DNA from: Microbacterium lemovicicum
Lineage (GTDB): Bacteria > Actinomycetota > Actinomycetes > Actinomycetales > Microbacteriaceae
Assembly (NCBI RefSeq): GCF_003991875.1
Contig: NZ_CP031423.1
Span: 2,294,001 to 2,358,000 of the forward strand
Direction of reading: 5' to 3'
DNA: 64,000 nt
The position numbers and the translations under genes were made by a program. The notes under the pieces were generated by a model that ran no database searches, was not told where the DNA came from, and saw only the letters and a program-made list of their open reading frames with translations. This document shows, piece after piece, positions 43,681 through 52,162 of the stretch (its first letter is position 1; each line of letters starts with the position of its first letter).

Positions 43681-43757
43681 CAGCATCCGTCTCCCCTGTC
43701 GCCGTGTCGTGCAGCGCCCGGAAGTCGAGCATCTGCGTGGAGCGTGCGTCTGCCATG

Positions 43758-44516
43758 TCAGCCCGCCGCCCTCACCTCGAGGTGCTCCCGCTCCGTGCCC
43801 GACCGGTCGATCGAGGTGATCGGCGCGCTCTGCCGGTCGGACTCGCGCAGAGTCGACACCGTGCCGTCGGCGGCGGGAAGCAGCATCCGGGACTTCCTGG
43901 GCACCGGCCAGCGACGACTCGACGCGGTGACCGTCAGCGCGCGGCCGGCGAGGTAGCCGAAGCCGTCGCCGAGGCCCGACCACTCGGGCTCGCTGACCGT
44001 GAGCGTGGCCTCGGCCTGGGGCCACGGACCCTGGACGAGCAGCACCGCTCCGCGATCGCGCAGCCGCGCGGCGAGACGCGACACCTCGGTGCCCATCGGA
44101 CGCCCCTGCGGACGCACCGCCACGATCGGCAGCACGTCGGCCACGGTCGCCGCCACGGCCAGCCACCGCTCACCCGGATCGGGCACCATCACGAGTCGTT
44201 CGAGGTCGACGCCGATGCGCTCGGCCGCTTCGGCGCCCAGTTCGGGCATGCCGATGACGCCACACCACGATCCCTCCTGCGAGGGCCGGGCCAGGAGCGC
44301 GAGCAGCAGCGAAGTCGAGGACGGCAGCGAATACGCCGCCCCCGGACGCAGCCCGCCGCCCGGCAGCAGCTCGGCCAGGGCAGGATGGGTGGGCAGCACC
44401 GGGGCGTCGAGCCGAAGGCCCTGCGCCTTCTCCATCTGCGCGCGGAGCCGATGGACGGCCTCCAGGTCGGCGCGCACGTCGCTCAGAATCGTGCTGTCCC
44501 GCATGACGACCTCCAT
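43758..44516 (-). CDS. imuA: ImuA, RecA/SulA-like mutasome protein
   Basis: A 252-residue RecA-fold protein of the ImuA group. Characteristic parts are LPTHPALAELLPGGGLRPGA and YSLPSSTSLLLALLARPSQE (a P-loop region without a canonical GKT), CGVIGMPELGAEAAERIGVD and WPVPRKSRMLLPAADGTVS. It is the first gene of the SOS mutasome operon, 12 nt downstream of a LexA box, and its stop is 1 nt from the ATG that begins the imuB leader frame. It binds ImuB and supports DnaE2-dependent lesion bypass. Confidence 0.93.
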   Translation of the reverse strand: MEVVMRDSTILSDVRADLEAVHRLRAQMEKAQGLRLDAPVLPTHPALAELLPGGGLRPGAAYSLPSSTSLLLALLARPSQEGSWCGVIGMPELGAEAAERIGVDLERLVMVPDPGERWLAVAATVADVLPIVAVRPQGRPMGTEVSRLAARLRDRGAVLLVQGPWPQAEATLTVSEPEWSGLGDGFGYLAGRALTVTASSRRWPVPRKSRMLLPAADGTVSTLRESDRQSAPITSIDRSGTEREHLEVRAAG

Positions 44517-44526
44517 CCGGCAAGAC

Positions 44527-44542
44527 TAGAACAGATGTTCTA
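44527..44542. promoter_or_regulatory. LexA (SOS) box of the imuA-imuB-dnaE2 operon
   Basis: TAGAACAGATGTTCTA matches the actinobacterial SOS consensus GAAC-N4-GTTC (44529-44540) with symmetric flanks. It is 10 nt from the imuA start, so LexA would block the promoter or early transcription. It is the only such box I found in the window. Confidence 0.9.
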
Positions 44543-44606
44543 TGACTTCCACCTGATGTGAGGCTACAACGGCGCTCCGACATCGTCTTTCGGCGCTATT
44601 CCGAGC

Positions 44607-44850
44607 TTATGTTCGATTCTGCAGAATCTCCTCGGTCGAGGCGATCCGCACGAACCCACCCGCCTGCAGCACGAGGGCGGACGTGGCCATCAGTTCCTCC
44701 GCCGTCCGCGTCACCGTCCGACGCCGGAGATCTCGGCCGTGAGGTCGAACGTGCGCGTCGCATCGAGCACCACCGTCACGTCGTAGCCGAGGTTGCCCGC
44801 CATCCGCGCCGTCGTCTCGACGCACGCGGCGGCGTCTGGAACTCCACGGA
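44607..44850 (-). pseudogene. isochorismatase-like cysteine hydrolase, 3' remnant
   Basis: One frame reads AACVETTARMAGNLGYDVTV and VLDATRTFDLTAEISGVGR before stopping near 44711. A second frame continues RTVTRTAEELMATSALVLQA and GGFVRIASTEEIL to a stop at 44607. Joined, they match the C-terminal third of isochorismatase/cysteine hydrolases (VETTARMAGNLGYDVTFVLD, then TFD and the ADELxxAT pattern). The first two thirds, with the catalytic Asp and Lys, are absent. It is therefore a decayed fragment. Confidence 0.65.
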
Positions 44851-45289
44851 TCGGATGCTGCAGCCGCCGTCCTCCGGCGGATACCTGCCATTCCGGTGCG
44901 GATCCGTGGAGTTCGGCCCGCGGCATCCGTCACTGGCGGCGGCACCGTGCCGCTCGCCGCGGGACCGCCTCGCTCGCGGCTGGACCGAGCCGCAGCATCC
45001 GCTCACCTGACGCAAGAGGCGGCAACGCCGGCGCCATTCCCGCAGTTCGCGTAACCTCACCAGACGCCGCCCACCCAGCATCCGCTTCACCTGACGCAAG
45101 GTGCGGCAACGGCCGCGCCCCACCCACACCACGCGTCACCCGAACCCACAGACCATCACCCGAACCCGCCGACCACCCACCACCACCACCCGAACTCACA
45201 CCCCGCTCCCAGCTTCGCGGGACCAATCCGACCGGCTCGTGCGTTCTGAATACAAGACGCGGCAGCCGGCCGCGGCGACAGGAGGAATC
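44851..45289. other. intergenic stretch with a duplicated 35-bp segment
   Basis: No gene is supported upstream of msrB. A segment CAGCATCCGC(T)TCACCTGACGCAA, then GGCGGCAACG or GTGCGGCAACG, occurs at about 44993-45031 and again at about 45076-45115. After it, CACCCGAACCCAC-type words repeat three times (about 45125-45200). It contains the msrB promoter but I see no consensus box. Confidence 0.55.
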
Positions 45290-45772
45290 GTGACCACCAC
45301 CGACTACGGCAAGACCCCCGAGGCCCTCGCGCGCCTCACCCCGAACCAGTACCGCGTGACCCAGGAGGACGCCACCGAGCCGGCGTTCCGCAACGAGTAC
45401 TGGGACAACCACGAGCCCGGCATCTACGTCGATGTCGTGTCGGGACAGCCCCTGTTCTCCTCGACCGACAAGTACGACAGCCGGTCCGGGTGGCCGAGCT
45501 TCACCAAGCCGATCGAGCCGTCCGCGGTCACCGAGAAGACCGACCGCACGCTCTGGATGAAGCGCACCGAAGTGCGCTCCGCCGGCGCCGACAGCCACCT
45601 GGGGCACGTCTTCGACGACGGACCCCAGGATGCCGGCGGCCTGCGCTACTGCATGAACTCCGCCGCGATGCGGTTCATCCCCCTCTCGCAGCTGGAGGAC
45701 CAGGGCTACGGTGAATACCGCGCCCTCTTCCCCGGCAGCACCGACACGACCTCGAAGGAGAACGCCTCATGA
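45290..45772 (+). CDS. msrB: peptide methionine-(R)-S-oxide reductase MsrB
   Basis: A 160-residue MsrB reducing methionine-(R)-sulfoxide in proteins. The family signature is clear: [35 protein letters not shown] and the catalytic cysteine in [15 protein letters not shown]. The two CxxC zinc motifs are absent, so it belongs to the zinc-free type. The start is a GTG at 45290 with AGGAGG 4 nt upstream; the in-frame stretch before it is low-complexity Thr/Pro/Arg. Its stop overlaps the msrA ATG (ATGA), so both reductases are co-translated. Confidence 0.95.
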   Translation: MTTTDYGKTPEALARLTPNQYRVTQEDATEPAFRNEYWDNHEPGIYVDVVSGQPLFSSTDKYDSRSGWPSFTKPIEPSAVTEKTDRTLWMKRTEVRSAGADSHLGHVFDDGPQDAGGLRYCMNSAAMRFIPLSQLEDQGYGEYRALFPGSTDTTSKENAS

Positions 45773-46329
45773 CCAGTGGACCCACCGACACCGGAGAGAT
45801 CACCCGCACCCCCGGCACCGAGACCGCGGTCCTCGCGGGCGGCTGCTTCTGGGGCATGGAAGACCTGATCCGCAAGGAGCCCGGCGTGCTGAAGACGCGC
45901 GTCGGCTACATCGGCGGCACGAACGATCACGCCACCTACCGCAACCACCCCGGCCACGCCGAGGCGCTGGAGATCGTGTTCGACCCGACCCAGACGTCGT
46001 ACCGCGACATCCTGGCGTACTTCTTCCAGATCCACGATCCGTCGACCCTGAACCGTCAGGGCAACGACATCGGCACGAGCTACCGGTCGGCCATCTTCCC
46101 GCTCACCCCCGAGCAGGAGCAGGTCGCCCGCGACACCATCGCCGACGTCGACGCGTCGGGACTCTGGCCCGGAAAGGCCGTCACCACGATCGAGCCCGCC
46201 GGTCCGTTCTGGGAGGCCGAGCCCGAGCACCAGGACTACCTGCAGGTCTACCCCCACGGATACACCTGCCACTTCCCCCGCAAGGGATGGGTGCTTCCGA
46301 AGCGGGATGCTGCGGCCACCGCCGTCTGA
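45769..46329 (+). CDS. msrA: peptide methionine-(S)-S-oxide reductase MsrA
   Basis: A 186-residue MsrA with catalytic GCFWG in [17 protein letters not shown], then [20 protein letters not shown] and [20 protein letters not shown]. These are the strongly conserved blocks of the family. It reduces the S epimer of methionine sulfoxide, complementing MsrB, with which it overlaps by 4 bp. A 12-bp hairpin follows 17 nt after the stop. Confidence 0.96.
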   Translation: MTSGPTDTGEITRTPGTETAVLAGGCFWGMEDLIRKEPGVLKTRVGYIGGTNDHATYRNHPGHAEALEIVFDPTQTSYRDILAYFFQIHDPSTLNRQGNDIGTSYRSAIFPLTPEQEQVARDTIADVDASGLWPGKAVTTIEPAGPFWEAEPEHQDYLQVYPHGYTCHFPRKGWVLPKRDAAATAV

Positions 46330-46346
46330 TCCGCACCGCGTGACGG

Positions 46347-46374
46347 AGCCGTCCCGACGAGAGTCGGGGCGGCT
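46347..46374. terminator. hairpin between convergent msrA and HNH gene
   Basis: AGCCGTCCCGAC (46347-46358) and GTCGGGGCGGCT (46363-46374) pair over 12 bp with one wobble around a GAGA loop. It lies between two gene ends that face each other. No long U tract. Confidence 0.7.
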
Positions 46375-46382
46375 TCGCTGCG

Positions 46383-46880
46383 TTAAGCCGCCAGCTCCAG
46401 ATACGGGCTCCAGCACGGGTCGGCCTTCTCGGTGCCCCGCACGGTCCACTGCGCACCGCGCGGCGGCCGCGGGATGAGCCGCAGCTCCCAGTGCATCTCC
46501 TGCGGGGTGCGGTCGCCCTTGACGTTGTTGCACCGCAGGCAGCACGCGACGAGGTTCTCCCACGAGTCCGCGCCGCCACGGGAGCGGGGCAGGATGTGGT
46601 CGATGGTCGACGCGGTCTTGCCGCAGTACCCGCAGCGGTTGCCGTCGCGTCGCAGCACGCCGCGTCGGGTGACGGGGATATGTCTGCCTCCCGGAACCCG
46701 TACGTACCGCGTCAGCAGGATCACGGCCGGACGTTCCCAGGAGCCGTGCGCGCTCCAGATCGGTTCGCCGTCGACGTTCTCCACGACGGTGGCCTTCTCA
46801 TTCATCACGAGCACGAGCGCCCGCTTGAACGACACGACGGCGAGCGGTTCGTAGCCCGCGTTGAGCACCAGAGTGCGCAT
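46383..46880 (-). CDS. HNH endonuclease (chromosomal actinobacterial type)
   Basis: A 165-residue protein starting MRTLVLNAGYEPLAVVSFKR, the widely conserved actinobacterial HNH family. Zinc and catalytic residues are in NRCGYCGKTASTIDHILPRS and NLVACCLRCNNVKGDRTPQE. The family is part of the core genome of many actinomycetes and its biological role is not settled. Upstream lie an intrinsic terminator and a 36-codon ORF that may form a leader. Confidence 0.9.
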   Translation of the reverse strand: MRTLVLNAGYEPLAVVSFKRALVLVMNEKATVVENVDGEPIWSAHGSWERPAVILLTRYVRVPGGRHIPVTRRGVLRRDGNRCGYCGKTASTIDHILPRSRGGADSWENLVACCLRCNNVKGDRTPQEMHWELRLIPRPPRGAQWTVRGTEKADPCWSPYLELAA

Positions 46881-46954
46881 TCCTCATCCTCTCGAAACGC
46901 CCGGGACGGCTTCCCGGGATTCGACGTCGGACGATTCGAGCCGCGCAGAGGTAT

Positions 46955-46982
46955 GAAAAAAGACGCTGTCTACAGACAGCGC
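46955..46982 (-). terminator. intrinsic terminator overlapping the stop of a 36-codon ORF
   Basis: On the minus strand CGCTGTCT and AGACAGCG form an 8-bp stem around a short loop holding the TAG stop of the upstream small ORF, followed by CTTTTTT. It is the only textbook Rho-independent terminator (stem plus U tract) I see in the window. Confidence 0.85.
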
Positions 46983-47080
46983 CTCAGCGCCACGGCATGA
47001 CCGTGACGGTTCTCCACACGATGCCGAAGGACCAGCAGGCCGAGCGCATCCATGGTTCGGATGCGTGGTGTGCTGCCCAT
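46970..47080 (-). CDS. 36-residue small protein or leader peptide
   Basis: ATG at 47080, preceded by GCGGAGGGC with GGAGG 6 nt upstream, an excellent ribosome site. It encodes MGSTPRIRTMDALGLLVLRH and 16 more residues, basic at the C-terminus (ALRRCL). The stop codon falls in the loop of the intrinsic terminator, and the HNH gene begins about 75 nt beyond the hairpin. A ribosome stopping there would disrupt the hairpin, which would suit attenuation, or it is simply a small conserved protein with its own terminator. Confidence 0.6.
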   Translation of the reverse strand: MGSTPRIRTMDALGLLVLRHRVENRHGHAVALRRCL

Positions 47081-47249
47081 CGGCGCCCTCCGCTTCTCTC
47101 AGCGTCCGGGACCAGGCTAAACCACACTCCCGCCACCGCGGGTCGCGCGAGGTGAACGCATGAGGGCGTGTCGACGAACGGAACCCGTCGCCGCACGCAC
47201 CGCGGCCGCCGTCCCGGAGGACGACGGCCGCAGGTGCTGTGCAGCAGGA

Positions 47250-48182
47250 TCAGCCGGCGTTGGCCTCGAGCCAAGCCCACGGGTCGACGACCGACCCGTT
47301 GATGTGGACCTCGAAGTGCACGTGGTTGGCCGTGGAGCTTCCGGTCGAGCCGACGAAGCCGATGAGCTGTCCGGCGGTGACGTAGTCGCCGACCTGCACC
47401 TGGCGGGTTCCGTAGGTCATGTGGCCGTAGAGCGTGGCCACGTTCTGCCCGCCGATGACGTGCTGGATCTCGACGGCGACGCCGTAGCCGTAGTAGCCCT
47501 CGGACGAGACGCTGACCACACCGGATGCGGCGGCGTACAGCGGGGTCATGGCCGGGGCGAGGAGGTCGACGCCCTGGTGGTAGCCGGAGTCCCAGAGGCC
47601 GCGGCCCTTGGTGAAGTTGAGGATCGGCCAGCGCACCTCGCCGCTTCCGGGCGAGACCATCGAGACATTGACGGGCACGGACGCGGCGCCGGACGACCGG
47701 CTGGCCGAGGCGGCGGCGGCAGCCGCAGCGGTGGCTTCGGCGGCGAGGCGCGCGCGCTCTGCGGCGGCCTCCTCGGCCTTCTTCTTCTCGATCTCCTCGG
47801 AGGTCGTGGCCGCGTAGCTGTCGCGGGTGATCGTCGCGGCGGTGGCGTCGGAGCCGACGACCAGCGTCTGCGCATCGTCGACCGCGGCCTGCTGCAGCGT
47901 CATCGTCTCCGCCGCCGGACGCCAGGCGCCGTAGGCGGGCAGGGCGACGGTGGCCACGAGACCGGCGACCATCGTGAAGATCACGAGGCTGCGGACGGGA
48001 GTGCCCGTGCGACGCGGCTTGGCGGGGCGGGATGCCGCGGGCCGGTCGACCGCGGTGGTCGTGCGCGTGATGCGTCCGGCCTTGCGGCGGGGCGCGACGG
48101 CTGCACGGTCGCGGGATCTGCGCGTGAGACTCGTCGTGTCGTCCTCGGGCGTGGTCGCCGACGAATCGATCTCTTCAGCCAA
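47250..48182 (-). CDS. M23-family metallopeptidase, membrane-anchored
   Basis: A 310-residue cell-wall hydrolase. It has a cytoplasmic Arg/Lys/Thr-rich N-terminus, a single membrane segment SLVIFTMVAGLVATVALPAY (about 68-87), an Ala/Glu-rich coiled region (EEIEKKKAEEAAAERARLAA) and a C-terminal lysostaphin-like zinc peptidase domain with HxxxD in GYHQGVDLLAPAM and HxH in ANHVHFEVHI. It probably cuts peptidoglycan cross-bridges or works as a division-linked factor. The start is a TTG at 48182 with GGAGGAC 3-4 nt upstream. A long structured leader precedes it. Confidence 0.9.
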   Translation of the reverse strand: MAEEIDSSATTPEDDTTSLTRRSRDRAAVAPRRKAGRITRTTTAVDRPAASRPAKPRRTGTPVRSLVIFTMVAGLVATVALPAYGAWRPAAETMTLQQAAVDDAQTLVVGSDATAATITRDSYAATTSEEIEKKKAEEAAAERARLAAEATAAAAAAASASRSSGAASVPVNVSMVSPGSGEVRWPILNFTKGRGLWDSGYHQGVDLLAPAMTPLYAAASGVVSVSSEGYYGYGVAVEIQHVIGGQNVATLYGHMTYGTRQVQVGDYVTAGQLIGFVGSTGSSTANHVHFEVHINGSVVDPWAWLEANAG

Positions 48183-48350
48183 ACTGTCCTCCGGCGCCTG
48201 CGCGCCGAAGGCGCTGGCTCGTCGACATGTCCGTCAGGGGCGGGTGAGTACGCGCGGACGACGAGCCAGAGAGGCAATCCGCACGGTGTCCTCAGGCGTG
48301 CTTCTCGCCCGGGAACTCTCCGAGGCTACCCGAAGGTAACGAATATGTCA
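48183..48350 (-). promoter_or_regulatory. structured 5' leader of the M23 peptidase gene, possible c-di-AMP (ydaO) riboswitch
   Basis: About 150 nt lie between a TATTCG-type -10 region (about 48337-48345) and the TTG start. On the minus strand the leader begins TTACCTTCGGGTAGCC, a stem with a TTCG loop. It continues with CTCGGAGAGTTCCCGGGCGA and GCGGATTGCC, and has a GCGCC-rich hairpin just before the ribosome site. Position before a cell-wall hydrolase and the opening words resemble actinobacterial ydaO leaders, but I could not align it to the consensus. Confidence 0.4.
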
Positions 48351-48453
48351 CGCTGACGCGGTTGTGCAGGGGGTTGCGCACGACGCCCCGAGGGTGTGAA
48401 GGAATCGCTGCACGCGGGGCGCAGCATCCGCTCGGTCCTCGATCACGAAGCCC

Positions 48454-49155
48454 TCAGCGGCGCTCGTCGACCAGGAAGATGTGGGAGGCGACCTCGACCG
48501 GGAGCTCGAGACCCTCGTCACTGCCGTCCATGCGCAGGAGCACGTAGCCCTCGTTGTAGCGGTAGTCGCCGCGGGCTCCAGGGACGACTCCCGCCGCCTT
48601 CAGCTGCTGCAGCAGCTCGGGGTCGACCTGGGCGGGCTCGGCCAGTCGGCGGACGGTTCCCTGGATCGGCTCCCCCGCGGCGTTGAGCTTGCGGACGAGT
48701 CCGACGACACCTTCCTCGAAGGTGTTGGTGGCCACGTCGCCGAGCTGATCGAGCCCGGGGATCGGGTTGCCGTAGGGCGACTCGGTGGGGTGCCCGAGGA
48801 GCTCGACCAGGCGGCGCTCGACCTGCTCGCTCATGACGTGCTCCCAGCGGCATGCCTCCTCGTGCACGTAGGCCCAGTCCAGCCCGATCACGTCGCTGAG
48901 GAGGCGCTCGGCCAGCCGGTGCTTGCGCATGACGTCGACGGCCTTCTGCCGGCCGGCGTCGGTGAGCTGAAGGGTGCGGTCATCGGACACGACGACGAGC
49001 CCGTCGCGCTCCATGCGACCGACCGTCTGCGACACCGTGGGCCCGGAGTGACCGAGGCGCTCGGAGATGCGCGCGCGCAGCGGCTGGATGTTCTCCTCCT
49101 CCAGCTCGAGGATCGTGCGCAGATACATCTCGGTGGTGTCGATGAGATCGGTCAT
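48454..49155 (-). CDS. DtxR/IdeR-family metal-dependent regulator
   Basis: A 233-residue regulator of the DtxR family with all three domains. The winged helix is MTDLIDTTEMYLRTILELEE, ISERLGHSGPTVSQTVGRME. The metal-binding and dimer domain is HRLAERLLSDVIGLDW (His79, Glu83 region) and CRWEHVMSEQVERRLV (Cys, Glu and His ligands near 102-106). The C-terminal SH3-like domain ends ELPVEVASHIFLVDERR. In actinobacteria such proteins repress iron or manganese genes when metal-loaded. It is divergent from serC. Confidence 0.93.
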   Translation of the reverse strand: MTDLIDTTEMYLRTILELEEENIQPLRARISERLGHSGPTVSQTVGRMERDGLVVVSDDRTLQLTDAGRQKAVDVMRKHRLAERLLSDVIGLDWAYVHEEACRWEHVMSEQVERRLVELLGHPTESPYGNPIPGLDQLGDVATNTFEEGVVGLVRKLNAAGEPIQGTVRRLAEPAQVDPELLQQLKAAGVVPGARGDYRYNEGYVLLRMDGSDEGLELPVEVASHIFLVDERR

Positions 49156-49271
49156 GGGTTCCTCTGCAGCCGCGAAACATTACCCTCCAGCTTATCGAAC
49201 GGCGCAATGACGCGGCTCGAGGGCAGCGCGTCACACGTCGTCACGGTTCGGGCGCGAGCAGGCGCCGACTC

Positions 49272-50396
<1,125 letters not shown>

Positions 50397-50434
50397 GCCG
50401 CCCGACGGCGTGCGCCGCCTGACGGCTGCGGCCT

Positions 50435-50461
50435 GACCCCCGCGGGTCAAGCGCGGGGGTC
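50435..50461. terminator. convergent hairpin between serC and the DUF3027 gene
   Basis: GACCCCCGCG (50435-50444) and CGCGGGGGTC (50452-50461) form a perfect 10-bp stem with a 7-nt loop. The loop contains the stop codon of the minus-strand DUF3027 gene, so the hairpin serves both converging genes. Confidence 0.75.
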
Positions 50462-51424
50462 GTCCTCGAGCTCGTCATCCGACTCGTCGTCGTCCTCGTC
50501 ACCGAGGTCGTCGTCCGACTCGTCCTCGTCGTCGTCGTCATCCTCATCGCCGAGGTCATCGTCATCGTCCGACTCATCGTCGTCCGACTCGTCGTCGTCG
50601 ACGGTGTCGTCGAGCTGGTCGATGTCGACGCCGTCGACGTCACCGGCGTGGAGCACGGGCGTCACGTCGTCGTCCGACTCGTCGTCGACCTCGTCGTCGT
50701 CGGCCTCGTCCGCGTCGAGCTCGTCGGCGCTGTCCTCGTCGTCGTCCTCGTCATCGTCGTCGAGGTCGTCGGCGTCGTCCGCGAAGCCCTCGACGTCCTC
50801 CCCCGCCGCTTCGGCGAGCGCCAGCTGCGCGGCCTGGTAGTCGGCGAGCCGGACGTCCCACGGCGTCCAGTCGGGCGCGAGCAGCGCGGCATCGCCGGGG
50901 AGCAGCTCGACCTCGAGGACGGTGGGTGCGGCGTCGGGCACGCGGGCGAGGCTGACGGTCCAGTACCAGCCCGGGTATCCGGGCAGGCGGTTCTCGAAGC
51001 GCAGTGACACCACGCCGTCGGGCTCGACGCTGTAGCCGGCGGGCTCGCCGACGGTGTTCGCGGGGGTGATCTCGTTCAGGGCGGCGCGGGCCAGGTCGTG
51101 CCCGGCGAGCAGCTCGGCGTCCGGGGGCTGGACGACCGCGGGGGCCGCCTCGACCTCGTCGGCCGACTCGACCTCGTCGGCGGGCTCAGGCTCGGCGGCG
51201 GACGCGTCATCCGAGACCGACGCCTCGTCGGCAACGGCCTCCGGGGTCGTCACCGCCGCGGCGACGGCGACCGCGGCGACGTGTGCAGCCGCAGCATCCT
51301 CACCTGAAAGGACCGTCTCGTCGGACGAGACCACCCCGTCGGACACGACAGCGTCGCCCGCCTCGGTCTCGTCGACCGGAGCGTCCTGGCCGGACTCGGT
51401 GCCCGAGTCAGGCGTCGAAGTCAT
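50447..51424 (-). CDS. DUF3027 protein with very acidic tails
   Basis: A 325-residue protein. The DUF3027 core is in the middle: HDLARAALNEITPANTVGEP, RFENRLPGYPGWYWTVSLAR and LLPGDAALLAPDWTPWDVRL. The N-terminal 110 residues are Ala/Asp/Glu-rich, and the C-terminal 120 are almost only Asp, Glu and Ser (DDDESDDDESDDDDDLGDED). I chose the ATG at 51424 (MTSTPDSGTES); it overlaps the cold-shock gene by 17 bp. The co-expressed cold-shock protein hints at a nucleic-acid or stress link, but the role is unknown. Confidence 0.9.
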   Translation of the reverse strand: MTSTPDSGTESGQDAPVDETEAGDAVVSDGVVSSDETVLSGEDAAAAHVAAVAVAAAVTTPEAVADEASVSDDASAAEPEPADEVESADEVEAAPAVVQPPDAELLAGHDLARAALNEITPANTVGEPAGYSVEPDGVVSLRFENRLPGYPGWYWTVSLARVPDAAPTVLEVELLPGDAALLAPDWTPWDVRLADYQAAQLALAEAAGEDVEGFADDADDLDDDDEDDDEDSADELDADEADDDEVDDESDDDVTPVLHAGDVDGVDIDQLDDTVDDDESDDDESDDDDDLGDEDDDDDEDESDDDLGDEDDDESDDELEDDPRA

Positions 51425-51791
51425 CGGCGACCTTGCGCAGCACCGCGGCGATCTTCTGGGCGTGTGCGCCACTGGGGTAGCGTCCGCGGCGGAGGTCGCC
51501 GCCGATGCCGTCGAGCAGCTTCACGAGGTCTTCGACGATGATCGCCATGTCGTCCGCGGGCTTGCGGGAGCGCTTCGAGAGACTGACGGGAGCCTCGAGC
51601 ACGCGCACCGAGAGCGCCTGCAGGCCGCGCTTGCCGTCGGCGACGCCGAACTCGAGCCGGGTGCCGGCCTTGGGAGCAGTGGTACCCGCGGGGAGGGCCG
51701 TGGCGTGCAGGAAGACGTCCTGGCCGTCATCGGTGGTGACGAAGCCGAAGCCCTTCTCCTCGTCATAGAACCTGACCTTGCCGGTGGGCAT
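51408..51791 (-). CDS. cold-shock-domain protein with C-terminal extension
   Basis: A 127-residue protein. Residues 1-65 are a cold-shock domain with RNP1 KGFGFVTT and RNP2 DVFLHA, starting MPTGKVRFYDEEKGFGFVTT. The remaining 60 residues (RSRKPADDMAIIVEDLVKLL, HAQKIAAVLRKVADDFDA) form helices found in the longer actinobacterial CspB-like proteins. It binds single-stranded RNA or DNA. Its stop overlaps the start of the DUF3027 gene. Confidence 0.92.
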   Translation of the reverse strand: MPTGKVRFYDEEKGFGFVTTDDGQDVFLHATALPAGTTAPKAGTRLEFGVADGKRGLQALSVRVLEAPVSLSKRSRKPADDMAIIVEDLVKLLDGIGGDLRRGRYPSGAHAQKIAAVLRKVADDFDA

Positions 51792-51884
51792 GCTGAACCT
51801 CGCAGAACGGGCCCGCGTCGCGGGCATAACGAAAACAAGGCCGTCTGGCCTCTCCCTCCAGCCTACGCCACGGGGCCGACCGGG

Positions 51885-51897
51885 TAAGCTGACGCGG
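51885..51897 (+). promoter_or_regulatory. leaderless promoter of the small membrane protein operon
   Basis: TAAGCT at 51885-51890 is followed by 7 nt and the ATG at 51898. It sets the start downstream of an earlier in-frame ATG at 51778. Confidence 0.6.
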
Positions 51898-52161
51898 ATG
51901 AGCAAGAGCACCCCCGGCGACGTTCCGGTCCGCCGTATCGACCGCATCCTGGCGTTCATGTCGCTGGGACTGCTGGCCCTGTCGGTGGTGTGCTTCTTCG
52001 CGATCATCATCGGCACCCCCGCCGGAGCCGACATGCGCACGGGCGTGTGGCCCCTGATCGGGCTCCTCGTCTACGTGGCCCCGATCGTCGCCTTCGTGCT
52101 GCTGCTCACGGTGCTCATCATGAGCTTCGCGCGAAGGGGCCGGGCGAACAAGGGTCGCTGA
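51898..52161 (+). CDS. small two-helix membrane protein
   Basis: An 87-residue protein starting MSKSTPGDVPVRRIDRILAF, with two membrane segments (about 18-40, LGLLALSVVCFFAIIIG, and about 52-75, LIGLLVYVAPIVAFVLLLTV) and a basic C-terminus ARRGRANKGR. Both ends are predicted cytoplasmic. It is the first gene of a pair with the helicase-associated protein (1 nt between stop and next ATG). Function unknown. Confidence 0.85.
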   Translation: MSKSTPGDVPVRRIDRILAFMSLGLLALSVVCFFAIIIGTPAGADMRTGVWPLIGLLVYVAPIVAFVLLLTVLIMSFARRGRANKGR

Positions 52162-52162
52162 G

